From a virus, in IMG/VR virus record IMGVR_UViG_3300044655_001122, positions 1 through 41,520 of that record: a stretch of 41,520 nt of DNA; one strand, 5' to 3'. Shown here piece by piece: positions 31,397 through 40,556 of this stretch. Within the stretch, counting starts at the first letter, position 1, and every line of letters begins with the position of its first letter. Position numbers and translations under genes: made by a program. The notes beneath the pieces were generated by a model that was given only the letters and a program-made list of their open reading frames with translations, searched no databases and had not been told where the DNA came from.

Positions 31397-32338
31397 ATGG
31401 GAAGCACAACAGACACAATTCCAATTCAAACATCTGGTATTACCGCAAATATTGCTACTGATTATATCGGTACAGGTGGAATTACTGGACATTACCAATT
31501 AATCAAACTTGCATATGGCGTTGCTGATTCTGCAACCATAGTTAGTAGCTCGAATCCCTTCCCCGTAACCATTGCGGCTGGTATGACTGCTACAATTTCT
31601 GGATTTACCGGAACCATTCAGGTTCAGGGTGTTGGTGGTGGTACTCCGGTACCAGTATCTGGAACTGTTGTAGTTACCGGTATCACTACTTCACAACTGT
31701 ATGTTACTACTACAAGTGGTTCTAGAGTTGAAATCACTGGTGGTATTCCGCTTACTAAAATTCGAGATGCAGTCTCAGTATTTGGTCCCAATGGTATAAC
31801 TTATGTTTATACTCACCTAGTTGACGCTGCAGGAAACTCATTAAGTTATACTAACGGTGCCTTGAATGTTAATATTCAAGGAGTTACTATCAGTACAACC
31901 ATTCAATCTACTGTTGGTGTATTTGGAATATCTGGAGCCACTGCTGTAGGTGTAAATGTTGGTAACACTGTTGGTATTAACGACACTGCTATTCTTTCTG
32001 GTATCACTGCTATGTATGGTCAGATTGTTGGACTACGTAGTGATCTGGGTGGCTTTGCCGTTATTCGTCCTACCGGTGGCACAGCATATAGAATTTCTAG
32101 TACTTCGACATCAACAGTTTTATCAGGCTTTACTTGTAAGTCTGGAGTCAATCTTAAAGCCGCATCAAGTAATACAGACATAATCTATATTGCAGATAGT
32201 TCCAGTGCAGGATCAACAACTAATACAGGATATGAATTAGATCCGGGTGAGTCGCTCTTTATTGATATTATCAATATGAATTTGATTGCACATAGAGCAA
32301 AATCTTCATCCCAAGTTCTAAGTTATATCGCCACATAA
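31397..32338 (+). CDS. Probable virion surface/fibre protein (313 aa)
   Basis: I do not recognise a named family. The protein is rich in Thr, Ser, Gly, Val and Ile, almost without Cys or Trp. It has repeated short strands (TIQVQGVGGGTPVPVSGTVV, VTGITTSQLYVTTTSG) typical of beta-structured fibre or decoration proteins. The C-terminal domain (about 215-313) reads GVNLKAASSNTDIIYIADSS, then TGYELDPGESLFIDIINMNL. That resembles small phage structural domains with a G-x-E-L-x-PG-(E/D)-S turn. It is the first gene of a plus-strand pair with the next gene, 1 nt apart. A role on the capsid or tail surface is inferred. Confidence 0.75.
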   Translation: MGSTTDTIPIQTSGITANIATDYIGTGGITGHYQLIKLAYGVADSATIVSSSNPFPVTIAAGMTATISGFTGTIQVQGVGGGTPVPVSGTVVVTGITTSQLYVTTTSGSRVEITGGIPLTKIRDAVSVFGPNGITYVYTHLVDAAGNSLSYTNGALNVNIQGVTISTTIQSTVGVFGISGATAVGVNVGNTVGINDTAILSGITAMYGQIVGLRSDLGGFAVIRPTGGTAYRISSTSTSTVLSGFTCKSGVNLKAASSNTDIIYIADSSSAGSTTNTGYELDPGESLFIDIINMNLIAHRAKSSSQVLSYIAT

Positions 32339-32339
32339 A

Positions 32340-33653
32340 ATGTTAAAAGACGCTTTAACAACAGTTAAGACATCATCTTCCTATACAGCACAATTTATAG
32401 GAAATACTGCAGATCCATGCTTTACTAAAGGTAAATTAAATGGATCTGCAAATGTTTTTGTAACTGGTAACTCTTTCTTCTTTGATTATTCTGAATTAAA
32501 GAATGGAACAGATTTAAAATTTTTAAATAAGTTTTTTAATGGTCGTACTGGTGGAGATACGTTTAATTTTTCAAGTGGTACATACTATGAACCTACTACC
32601 GGTTCTCAAATTACTTGGAATGGTACATTTACGCTTCAAGGTAAAACAGGAACATATAACCAATATATTTTATGTTCTGGGGTTACTGGTACTGCAGCAC
32701 TAACTGCTGGATATTATGTAAATAAGAACTTTACAAGTCCCATACAGTTTACAGCAACTACTGGGAATACAGCAAATATTCTTATATCAAAGACTCCAAG
32801 AAATACACCATTAAATTTAGATTATTTGGGTATATACGGATCTGACTATGGTTTAGAAGAGTATGTTGAAGTATTAGAAAGTGTATCTAACACTGGTCGT
32901 TTAACACTTAAAAACTTTGTTAAATTGAATGACGAAACAGAAGTTGTTTACGTAACAAATTCTCTAACAAATGAGAATTTATTCTTTAAGAAATCTACAA
33001 TTAATATATTGAATCGTGGTATTCCTTCACTAGAAGTATTATCATCAACTCAGATTCAAAATGGTGTTACAAAGATAGCCGATGCTACAACAGAAAATAC
33101 TATTTTACTTTTAGAAAATCAAAATACATATCAGTATGATCTAAAACAAAAAAATAATCCAACACAACACTGCTACTATTATCCAAATTCTACATTAAAA
33201 TCAATAACATCAAATAGTGAAAATATTTCAGAATATAAAAATTTATCATTCTTTTATTCTACAATTTATATTTTAACTACACAAACTGTTTATAATTTGG
33301 TTTATAATTCCGAAGGATTTAATATTTCGGAATTTGTAGGATTTAATAATTCTGAAGATAGAATTTATATTAATGGAAATGAAACTGATATTTTATCAAT
33401 AACAAAAGCATCAGTAATTTTACCTATGAAATTTGATTTATCAGATGCCTCAAATAGAGGTTCTGTTATAGAACTATTTACAGATTTTCAATGCACACAA
33501 ACGCTTATCTCTGATTATTATTTAACAGGATCACCAGGATATGAAGGTGCTGCTTTTATATATTTTGCTAACAGACCATCATCTGTATCAAATATTTATA
33601 TGAGATGTATTAAAAATACAACAAATATTATTCAAATTTCAATATCAGCCTGA
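32340..33653 (+). CDS. Hypothetical structural protein (437 aa)
   Basis: I do not recognise this protein. The N-terminal third is beta-rich with Gly/Thr/Tyr, as in FNGRTGGDTFNFSSGTYYEP and WNGTFTLQGKTGTYNQYILC. The middle has VEVLESVSNTGRLTLKNFVK, and the C-terminus has strands such as RIYINGNETDILSITKASVI. Composition fits a virion protein. It begins right after the stop of the 313-aa gene without an obvious ribosome site, so translation may be coupled. It ends in a 22-nt convergent overlap with the Sm-like gene. Confidence 0.75.
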   Translation: MLKDALTTVKTSSSYTAQFIGNTADPCFTKGKLNGSANVFVTGNSFFFDYSELKNGTDLKFLNKFFNGRTGGDTFNFSSGTYYEPTTGSQITWNGTFTLQGKTGTYNQYILCSGVTGTAALTAGYYVNKNFTSPIQFTATTGNTANILISKTPRNTPLNLDYLGIYGSDYGLEEYVEVLESVSNTGRLTLKNFVKLNDETEVVYVTNSLTNENLFFKKSTINILNRGIPSLEVLSSTQIQNGVTKIADATTENTILLLENQNTYQYDLKQKNNPTQHCYYYPNSTLKSITSNSENISEYKNLSFFYSTIYILTTQTVYNLVYNSEGFNISEFVGFNNSEDRIYINGNETDILSITKASVILPMKFDLSDASNRGSVIELFTDFQCTQTLISDYYLTGSPGYEGAAFIYFANRPSSVSNIYMRCIKNTTNIIQISISA

Positions 33654-33922
33654 ACAGATTCATCTTTAAATGGTTCTGTTCTCCATTTATTATAATATTG
33701 TATAAATTCAGGTTGTACATCAGCAGTAAATAAATATGCTTTTTCTGGAAGAAAAAATCCATCTTGTACATTAGTATATGGTAACCACGTACCCAAAATC
33801 AGTTTACCTTGTTCTACAGACATAATTATTGCAGCATCTTTAATAAAGATACCTTTTCTTTTTTCAACACAATCGGCAACAATTTCTTCATTATATGAAA
33901 TTTTAATAAATTTTATTGGCAT
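33632..33922 (-). CDS. Small Sm-like protein (96 aa)
   Basis: The 96-aa protein starts PIKFIKISYNEEIVADCVEK then RKGIFIKDAAIIMSVEQ. This is the same strand pattern (I-K-(I/L)-x-x-x-E-E-I-V-(A/G)-x-V) as the 224-aa protein at 6508, so both probably share an LSm-like barrel. The C-terminal half (LPYTNVQDGFFLPEKAYLFT) has no recognised motif. It is the last gene of the minus-strand Cys-rich operon and overlaps the end of the convergent 437-aa gene. Function is unknown. Confidence 0.75.
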   Translation of the reverse strand: MPIKFIKISYNEEIVADCVEKRKGIFIKDAAIIMSVEQGKLILGTWLPYTNVQDGFFLPEKAYLFTADVQPEFIQYYNKWRTEPFKDESVQADIEI

Positions 33923-33925
33923 ATA

Positions 33926-34330
33926 TTATACTTTCTTTTTATTTGCACATCCACATGGTTTTTTAATAGTATTAGAAGATTTACTACTATCATCACTTAA
34001 ATCTAAAATGTTATTGTTTGATACATTGATCAGTGGTTGAAATTTTAAAACAATATATGGTATAGAGATATATTGGTTAAATTTTTTTCTTCTGGCTTCA
34101 CATCCACAGTTACCTTTAGTTATTTTTATAATAAGATATTTGATGCCTGTGAACTTTGTCACAAAATCAATAACATCTCCCAATCCAATTGTTTTTATTA
34201 AAAGAATAATTGTTTTTTTGTATATTGTATTATTGCTTTGATTTGATTTCCAGTTAGCAGGAACATTATATGTTCCACCGTTTCCATCAGATGTTGAACT
34301 TGTATTAAATGTGAATCTACCTGTAAACAT
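33926..34330 (-). CDS. Small protein with GLGDxIxxxT and CGCxxRR motifs
   Basis: The 134-aa protein has IGLGDVIDFVTKFTGIK (48-64) and GNCGCEARRKKFNQ (73-86). Together these resemble a short domain seen in many phage and some bacterial proteins (GLGD-x-I-x(3)-T-x(3)-GIKPC-x-GC-x(2)-R-x(2)-LN). Here about ten extra residues separate the two halves. A second Cys pair, KKPCGCANKKK, ends the protein. The N-terminus is Ser/Asn/Gly-rich. Cys pairs suggest metal binding or a disulfide. It lies 3 nt upstream of the Sm-like gene in the same operon as the 1844-aa protein. Confidence 0.72.
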   Translation of the reverse strand: MFTGRFTFNTSSTSDGNGGTYNVPANWKSNQSNNTIYKKTIILLIKTIGLGDVIDFVTKFTGIKYLIIKITKGNCGCEARRKKFNQYISIPYIVLKFQPLINVSNNNILDLSDDSSKSSNTIKKPCGCANKKKV

Positions 34331-34355
34331 ATATCACTAATCTCCTCTAATATAG

Positions 34356-37300
34356 TTATGGCTCTGTTACAATAGCCTGACAAGTAATATCTCCAGATTG
34401 TACTACGGGAGTTTGTTGATTAGGATTAGGACCAGTTTGTGGAGAAACTATAACTTGATATGAACTAAGAGGTGGAGGATTTGGATTAATAAATCCTGAA
34501 AAACTTACTCTATCAAACGTTACACCATTAAACGAATTTGGTCTAAAGGCATTTATTAAATGCCATTTTTTAAGATCTCCACCCAATGGAGGAGCATAGT
34601 TATAAGTATTTCCAACATCAAAAACTAATAATTTTATATTTAATTGATCGTCTGTACACCCTGAGCTGTAACACGGTAATGTTGCACCTAACCAAGGATT
34701 ATCTGTGACACCAACATAACTGCTAGCAAGTTTATAAGGCGAACCTACTGGTACATTACGTTGATATGATACTATCCCATCATCTGCAGTACCATCTGTT
34801 TGCCAACCTAATGGTGTATCTTGACCATCTGGTGATACATACCAAATCCAACCACCAGGACCTAATATTGATGCTCCTGGATCTGCCAAAATACATCCAA
34901 CTGTTCCATTACCATCACATGGTTTACCTGTTTGACTTTGGTTTCTTAATGCAAAGAAATAGGAATCTTGTAACTTATCTAATCTAGCTTCACCCAAATA
35001 AACATAAGGGTACTGTAAAACACTATCATATGGAAATATTTTTAAAGCATTTGATGGTTTATTATATTCGTGTCGATATGGATCTTTGGTAAAAAATGTT
35101 TTATAAGTTGATGAAGCTTCATCATATCCAAAGTATGTTAATTTTTGTACATAATTAAAATATGAAATATTTGTAATATGTGTTTTACAACATCCATTTT
35201 TTCTTGAAAATTGTTTATACGATTGTATAAAATAATCTTTATTAGAATTAAATCCTACTTTTCCTACTGATGTAGCACATATGTCAGAGAAAGAAGGTCC
35301 ATCTGGACAACAATTTCTTATACAAGTACCACCCTCACAATTTGATTCACATACTAAAGCACATCCACTATCTTGTGGAGCCCAACCTCTTGCAGCTTCT
35401 AATAGCGGCATTCCAGTAGACTGCCAACAAATATCTGCTTTTTCTGGACATCCAGCACTAATGCTACTATTACCATCACTCAATCCACTTGCTTGATTAC
35501 CAAAGTCCAAATATTGTGTACATTGTGTAATATCATCTACTTCAACACTATGATTTGGTACATACGATTGGTATCTTCGAATAAAAGAATTCATCCACCA
35601 ATATTGAGGATTTCCACTATATTGCCAAGATATATCTTCTGTTCCTTCAAAATTATATCCTAAAATACTGCAAGGATCGGGTTGAGCAACTGGATCTCCA
35701 GAATTAGTTATTCTTTGGTCACAAAATCCACCATAAATCCATTTTGAAAAATCCCAATTTCCAGGAACTGCTCTAAAAAAAGCTTGGCGTTGAAAGTATT
35801 TTGGAATATTACTGGTACCCGCACCGAATTGGGCTGTTACAGCTTCAGGATCAACAAAATCTCGATAATTCCAAGTAGGAGATACAACATCACCGTATTT
35901 TAAAGCAATAGCATGCCCATATCCAAATGATATATCACTGTAACCAAATTCACTTATATCATCAGGATCTGGAGTAGACAAACCATAATAGTTTTCATTT
36001 TTTCTTGTCCATATAAACGTTTTATTTACACGAAAGAATTCTGTTCCAAATAGTTGAGAATCATTTCTAGTTTTATATAAAACAGCAAATCCATTTGATC
36101 CTGCTGTAATTTTTATTATATCTCCATCAAAAGTTTGAGACCAAGATCCAGTTGCACCGGGTAAATCTGTTGTTTTGTATGTAGGAAGCATTTCAGTTCT
36201 TCCCCATACATATACAGTAGAATTAGAAGCAACCATACTATAGTCTGGTCCACCATCAACAAATATTAATTTATCTGTAGGACTATGTTGAGAAAGTAAA
36301 TCAAAAGATTCTGCAAGTAAAGATTCATCCTGAGAACTACTAGGGATATCTGTTTTATAGGTTACAGTCCACTGATCTGCTAAATTTTTTACAGAATCTG
36401 GAAGAAAGGTTGGTATTGTAGTTCCAATTTTTTCACCTAAAGGATTAATATAATAATATGCACCCCAAACTCTTACTTGATTATCAGATTGTATTGCAAT
36501 TGCATGATAATTACCAGATCCAATTTGGGTATAATATGGTCTACTATAACCTGCAGTAAGACCATTAATAGTATTACCAGAATCGTCAATAGGAACACGT
36601 TGTATTAATCCTGTACGCGCATCCTTTAAATCATCAGGTGTAGATGAACTATATCTACAAGTTTCATTTATATTTCCATATGTTATGCCATTGTATCTAC
36701 CATAAAATAGTCCGCTACTATTTATTTGTAATGTAACATTATATTCGCCTTCAGATACGTAGCCTGGTTTAGCGTCATATCTATTAATAATATTATTTGT
36801 TCCAGGAAGATTTTCATTATTTTGACCATACTGAAATATATTATCAGTATTATCACCGGTTACTGCTAATTCACCCATAGAAGATATTGCAACGGTATGT
36901 TTACTTCCATTAGCAACATCAGACCAAACCATTTCTCTATTGTCAGCATAATCACCATATCCACCTGGATTTGAAAAACTAGAACGAACAAACGTTCCGT
37001 AATCGCATGCTTTATTACCCCAAGAACGTAATCTATATTGAGGGAGTTTTGCATCATAATTATAAACTGGATAATTTTCTCCAGGTATTCTTGGAATAAC
37101 ACCATCAGCTAGATCACAGAAAGAATCTTGACTAGGTGATGATGTACAAGATGTTGATGTTTGATTAAAATCAAAAAACTCAGGATATTCAACTAATGCA
37201 ACTTCAAAGGTACTACTTTTACCACCAAGTTTTACTAAAATACCTAAAGTAGGATCTGCACCAGCAGCTTGATTATCTTGATCTGCAACCAAATCTCTTG

Positions 37301-39890
37301 GTAAACAATTTGCAAGATTTTGCTCACCATATCCAGATGCAACTAATTTTCCTTGATATGTGTGCCAAAAATTAGTATTTAATCCTGCAGTAACTTTACT
37401 AATTCCTTTTGGAAACCATGGATTAGTTAAACTGACTACAGTGAGTATAGATGGAACTGTAATTTGATCATAAACATTATTTCTACATGAATCACCAGTA
37501 CACCCCCATGCTACTGCTATACCGGATTCAATATAAGATGGTAAAACTGCACGTCTAGGAAAAGGAAATGTTTGTAAATCTTGGAACTTACTTACCGTTG
37601 TGTCTGACAATAATTTTTGTTTAATTATTTTTGGAGTTACACTTCCAGTTACTGGTTCAACATCTAAAAATTCAACTAAATTTTTATAACCGGCTGTACC
37701 ACCAACAATTGAAGAAATATATGGATTTAATACAATATCATTATTTACATCATATTCTGCAGATTGAATAATTTGTGTTGTTTCTGTTGCAATATCTATT
37801 GCATGATCCTTTACACGTAAAATTCCTGCTCGTACCATTTCTTCTAATGCAGCACTAACATATGCATAATCTGATATTAAAGTAGTTCCATCAATATCAA
37901 TAGGTGTTGGTGTTGGGGCTCTATTACCTTTTTCTATTAAACTATAAAAATAGTTATAATAACCCTTTAAAAATCTTTCAGGATTAAATAATTCACCTGC
38001 TATTAAAAGATTGTTATTTAAAGAATAAAGTTTAAATGTATAAAGATCAAAATGAAATATTGGAATCTGTGAACCAACATACATTACTCTTCGGGGACTA
38101 GTTCTTATTAACGAGTAACGTATAGCTTCTTGTCCATGAAAATTCATATCATTTCCACTTATATTACCACTATATGGTATTTCAAATGGTGATGATAATA
38201 CATTACCATGATTTAAATTAGCTGCTAGATTAGGATGCTTAACACCATCACCAGATCTATGTGCCCATGCTTCAAAATGATGTTCTAATGTTACATATCC
38301 TATTAGCTGATCTTTTAATCTGGTTTTATTTACTGTAACTTCTTTGTAGCGTATATCGTATTCAATTGGCATATCATTAGATGATATTTTTTGAAAACGT
38401 GTAGGGTCATACGATGGTCCAAAATCTCTATTTGGATCATCAGATCTACCAAAAGTCCAAATATCAAATCCGGATTTTAGTTTACCATTATTTTTATCTT
38501 CTTGTAAAGCAAGTCTCATTAAATATGGAGAAATTCCATATGCAAAACATAATTTTCTATATCTTGGATTATAAATCTCGGCAGGAATATTTGCTGGTAT
38601 AGATGGATTACTTGAAGGGGAAAATGAACAATGTTCTCCAGCCATACCACCTTGTGTCCAAAGTCTAAATTTTCCAGAATGAAAAGGATATGTTATATTA
38701 TTTCTTGCAATTGCTGAATTCCGAGCAAAGACACCTGCAACTGTATCCATACCAGGACTACCACACCAACAACATCCTATTTCGGATTTTTTCATTGGTG
38801 ATTGAAATGGATTCATAAATGGCAGATAGCCATATTGATATTCTTTTTTAGAAATATTTTCTTTTTTAAATACTGTATCTTGAATACCACCCTTAATGTG
38901 TGCAAAACGCCTACATTCACACGGTGTTGAGGGCCAGGTACCAGATAATGGTGGTGATCCACCAATACACGGAGAATCCAGTGCATTTGGATTAAGTATT
39001 CCTGCATTATTAGTGGTTACATTAAAAGCAGGAGAACATGATCTATCTACAGATCCAAATAAACTACTATGATGATATGCTTGACACTGAGGTATCATAG
39101 GTTCGCCACCAAAAGCATATTCTGGAGGATACCAAATAAAATAGCATGCAGTGTGTCGATACATTATATCAAAATCATCACCACCAGGTGCACCATTACC
39201 AAATAAACATTGTTTACATGCGTCAGGTGGAGCATTTTGATTACATCCACCACCACCACCAGGACCATCGGGACCACCGGGACCACCACCCGGATCAGTA
39301 TCAACCCCACCACCTGGAGTAATGACTCCTGGATCACCCGTACTTAGTTGACCACAACAAGAATTACAAAATGATGAACATGCGGCTGCAATTGCCGGAT
39401 CACGTCCACACAATCCAGTTCCACTTATAGGTGGACCATATAGTCCAGAACATTTTGGACAAACAAGACGAATTAAAGCAGCTCTATCTATACCACCAAA
39501 GGGAGCTGGTCCAGTATTATCTCCCGGTCCAATACTATAACCTGCATCTTGGATTGCGGCATAACATCCTTCACCAAATATTTCATTTGGAGAACGTTGA
39601 GAACTCCCAAGTCCACCCCCACCTCCACCAAGACCTGTTGCAATATTTGTACCACCACCATAATCAGGATTACATATGTTTGGACATACGTTTGCACAAG
39701 TTTCACATTTTGATTTTGCATCATCTATACAATTATTTGAAAATGATTCTTGGCAAGGATTATTATCATTTTGAAATAAACAATCACAACATTCTTGTGG
39801 ATAATATTTATTACACGGAGAATATGGTTGATCAATAGTTTCACTTTTTAAAAATGAAAGATATTTACTAACTGTTTTTCTATTTAACAT
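34356..39890 (-). CDS. Giant Cys/Gly-rich protein with RCC1-like repeats (1844 aa)
   Basis: The N-terminal 250 residues contain 22 Cys in clusters (ECCDC, CETCANVCPNIC, CNSCCG, CKQC) and Gly/Pro runs near 77-95 and 190-215. Residues about 250-780 are mixed and include ISPYLMRLALQEDKNNGKLK. Residues about 790-1340 hold at least five RCC1/BLIP-II-like blades with the pattern (I/V)-x-x-G-x-x-(H/Y)-x-x-(A/V)-(I/V)-x-x-x-G-x-(V/L)-x-x-(W/T)G: examples are VANGSKHTVAISSMGELAVT, IGSGNYHAIAIQSDNQVRVW and FGYGHAIALKYGD. A second Cys-rich part spans about 1410-1640. This suggests a propeller presented on the virion, perhaps binding host or glycan. No tape-measure-like coiled coil is seen. Confidence 0.85.
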   Translation of the reverse strand: MLNRKTVSKYLSFLKSETIDQPYSPCNKYYPQECCDCLFQNDNNPCQESFSNNCIDDAKSKCETCANVCPNICNPDYGGGTNIATGLGGGGGGLGSSQRSPNEIFGEGCYAAIQDAGYSIGPGDNTGPAPFGGIDRAALIRLVCPKCSGLYGPPISGTGLCGRDPAIAAACSSFCNSCCGQLSTGDPGVITPGGGVDTDPGGGPGGPDGPGGGGGCNQNAPPDACKQCLFGNGAPGGDDFDIMYRHTACYFIWYPPEYAFGGEPMIPQCQAYHHSSLFGSVDRSCSPAFNVTTNNAGILNPNALDSPCIGGSPPLSGTWPSTPCECRRFAHIKGGIQDTVFKKENISKKEYQYGYLPFMNPFQSPMKKSEIGCCWCGSPGMDTVAGVFARNSAIARNNITYPFHSGKFRLWTQGGMAGEHCSFSPSSNPSIPANIPAEIYNPRYRKLCFAYGISPYLMRLALQEDKNNGKLKSGFDIWTFGRSDDPNRDFGPSYDPTRFQKISSNDMPIEYDIRYKEVTVNKTRLKDQLIGYVTLEHHFEAWAHRSGDGVKHPNLAANLNHGNVLSSPFEIPYSGNISGNDMNFHGQEAIRYSLIRTSPRRVMYVGSQIPIFHFDLYTFKLYSLNNNLLIAGELFNPERFLKGYYNYFYSLIEKGNRAPTPTPIDIDGTTLISDYAYVSAALEEMVRAGILRVKDHAIDIATETTQIIQSAEYDVNNDIVLNPYISSIVGGTAGYKNLVEFLDVEPVTGSVTPKIIKQKLLSDTTVSKFQDLQTFPFPRRAVLPSYIESGIAVAWGCTGDSCRNNVYDQITVPSILTVVSLTNPWFPKGISKVTAGLNTNFWHTYQGKLVASGYGEQNLANCLPRDLVADQDNQAAGADPTLGILVKLGGKSSTFEVALVEYPEFFDFNQTSTSCTSSPSQDSFCDLADGVIPRIPGENYPVYNYDAKLPQYRLRSWGNKACDYGTFVRSSFSNPGGYGDYADNREMVWSDVANGSKHTVAISSMGELAVTGDNTDNIFQYGQNNENLPGTNNIINRYDAKPGYVSEGEYNVTLQINSSGLFYGRYNGITYGNINETCRYSSSTPDDLKDARTGLIQRVPIDDSGNTINGLTAGYSRPYYTQIGSGNYHAIAIQSDNQVRVWGAYYYINPLGEKIGTTIPTFLPDSVKNLADQWTVTYKTDIPSSSQDESLLAESFDLLSQHSPTDKLIFVDGGPDYSMVASNSTVYVWGRTEMLPTYKTTDLPGATGSWSQTFDGDIIKITAGSNGFAVLYKTRNDSQLFGTEFFRVNKTFIWTRKNENYYGLSTPDPDDISEFGYSDISFGYGHAIALKYGDVVSPTWNYRDFVDPEAVTAQFGAGTSNIPKYFQRQAFFRAVPGNWDFSKWIYGGFCDQRITNSGDPVAQPDPCSILGYNFEGTEDISWQYSGNPQYWWMNSFIRRYQSYVPNHSVEVDDITQCTQYLDFGNQASGLSDGNSSISAGCPEKADICWQSTGMPLLEAARGWAPQDSGCALVCESNCEGGTCIRNCCPDGPSFSDICATSVGKVGFNSNKDYFIQSYKQFSRKNGCCKTHITNISYFNYVQKLTYFGYDEASSTYKTFFTKDPYRHEYNKPSNALKIFPYDSVLQYPYVYLGEARLDKLQDSYFFALRNQSQTGKPCDGNGTVGCILADPGASILGPGGWIWYVSPDGQDTPLGWQTDGTADDGIVSYQRNVPVGSPYKLASSYVGVTDNPWLGATLPCYSSGCTDDQLNIKLLVFDVGNTYNYAPPLGGDLKKWHLINAFRPNSFNGVTFDRVSFSGFINPNPPPLSSYQVIVSPQTGPNPNQQTPVVQSGDITCQAIVTEP

Positions 39891-39896
39891 ATAAAA

Positions 39897-40139
39897 TTAA
39901 CCACCACTCTCAGCACACCCACTACCACAATTAACATTATTTGTTGATGATTGACCATAAATTGTTCTTGGTGATCTCTGTACACCTGGTCTTTTTATTT
40001 TTAAAATTATTAAATCGTCGGGGTGTACTGGGTTTGCAGTTACCATTGTAGCACCAACTAAAGTAATAAATTCATCAAATAAAAATGGGCTACAACATGT
40101 ACGATTAGCAGTACCACAACAACATGATTTTTTAGGCAT
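39897..40139 (-). CDS. Small Cys-rich protein (80 aa)
   Basis: The 80-aa protein begins MPKKSCCCGTANRTCCSPFL and ends with NCGSGCAESGG, giving seven Cys. Between them lies a short strand-rich part, FITLVGATMVTANPVHPDDL. It is the first gene of the minus-strand operon, 6 nt before the 1844-aa gene, under a perfect late promoter. The shared Cys richness suggests that it works with the large protein, perhaps through metal or disulfide links. No family is recognised. Confidence 0.7.
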   Translation of the reverse strand: MPKKSCCCGTANRTCCSPFLFDEFITLVGATMVTANPVHPDDLIILKIKRPGVQRSPRTIYGQSSTNNVNCGSGCAESGG

Positions 40140-40156
40140 AATAAGGTCTCACATCT

Positions 40157-40164
40157 TATTTATA
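40157..40164 (-). promoter_or_regulatory. T4-type late promoter TATAAATA for the Cys-rich operon
   Basis: A perfect TATAAATA on the minus strand lies 17 nt before the ATG at 40139, giving a predicted leader of about 12 nt. It sits just downstream of the terminator of the preceding HTH gene. Confidence 0.65.
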
Positions 40165-40173
40165 CCCATAAAA

Positions 40174-40204
40174 CAACAAAGGCTCCCAGAAGGAGCCTTT
40201 GTTG
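40174..40204 (-). terminator. Rho-independent terminator after the HTH-like gene
   Basis: A 13-bp perfect stem, CAACAAAGGCTCC / GGAGCCTTTGTTG (40174-40186 and 40192-40204), has a 5-nt loop. On the minus strand it is followed by TTTT. It lies 20 nt after the stop of the 78-aa gene and shields the late promoter behind it. Confidence 0.85.
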
Positions 40205-40223
40205 CAAATAAATTAGTCAAATT

Positions 40224-40460
40224 TTACCGACTACGAGAGCGAACTACTCGATAGTGTGCACGACCCTTAATGGTCTCACAAACTACGGTATACTTCAGAT
40301 CCATGCGATCAAAAGCCTCACGAAGGTTACTCATAGTTGCGCGCATATTTGCAACCTTAAAACGCTTACGAGCCTCGCACGCATTCAGGGGGGTACCTGA
40401 GCGCATATAATCAAACACCTTCTGAATCTTCGTCGGACGGTCAACAGTAGTAATATCCAT
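40224..40460 (-). CDS. Small basic HTH-like protein (78 aa)
   Basis: The 78-aa protein is basic and mostly helical. TKIQKVFDYMRSGTPLNACE then ARKRFKVANMRATMSNLREA (10-49) has the spacing of a winged helix-turn-helix (helix, turn at PLNACEA, recognition helix NMRATMSNLREAF). It is followed by a two-strand wing (YTVVCETIKGRAHYRVV). A DNA-binding regulator is likely; the target is unknown. It has its own sigma70-like promoter and terminator and a GGAAAG ribosome site, consistent with an early single-gene unit. Confidence 0.75.
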   Translation of the reverse strand: MDITTVDRPTKIQKVFDYMRSGTPLNACEARKRFKVANMRATMSNLREAFDRMDLKYTVVCETIKGRAHYRVVRSRSR

Positions 40461-40491
40461 AGAACTTTCCTTTCTTATAAGAAGTTGCTAT

Positions 40492-40519
40492 ACTATACAC
40501 TCTAGATTTAACCTGTCAA
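40492..40519 (-). promoter_or_regulatory. Sigma70-like promoter for the HTH-like gene
   Basis: TTGACA (complement 40514-40519) and TATAGT (complement 40492-40497) are separated by 16 bp. The transcript would begin about 25 nt before the ATG and carry the AAGGAAAG ribosome site. Confidence 0.65.
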
Positions 40520-40527
40520 GTGATTAT

Positions 40528-40535
40528 TATAAATA
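40528..40535 (+). promoter_or_regulatory. T4-type late promoter TATAAATA before the metallopeptidase gene
   Basis: A perfect TATAAATA lies 21 nt before the ATG at 40557. The predicted start (about 40541) lies after an alternative ATG at 40539 and before the GAGGAGGG ribosome site, which supports the downstream start codon. Confidence 0.65.
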
Positions 40536-40556
40536 ATAATGACTGAGGAGGGCTTT

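Noticed and set aside
39431-39838. 135-aa His/Tyr/Leu-rich frame opposite the 1844-aa gene
   Set aside because: It is the antisense of the Gly/Cys/Pro-rich region and has biased composition typical of a shadow frame.
34356-39890. The 1844-aa protein as the tape measure
   Set aside because: It is rich in Cys, Gly, Pro and beta-type repeats, without the long helical coiled-coil pattern expected of a tape measure.
40539-40556. ATG at 40539 as metallopeptidase start
   Set aside because: It lies at or before the predicted late transcript start and has no ribosome site, whereas GAGGAGGG precedes the ATG at 40557.
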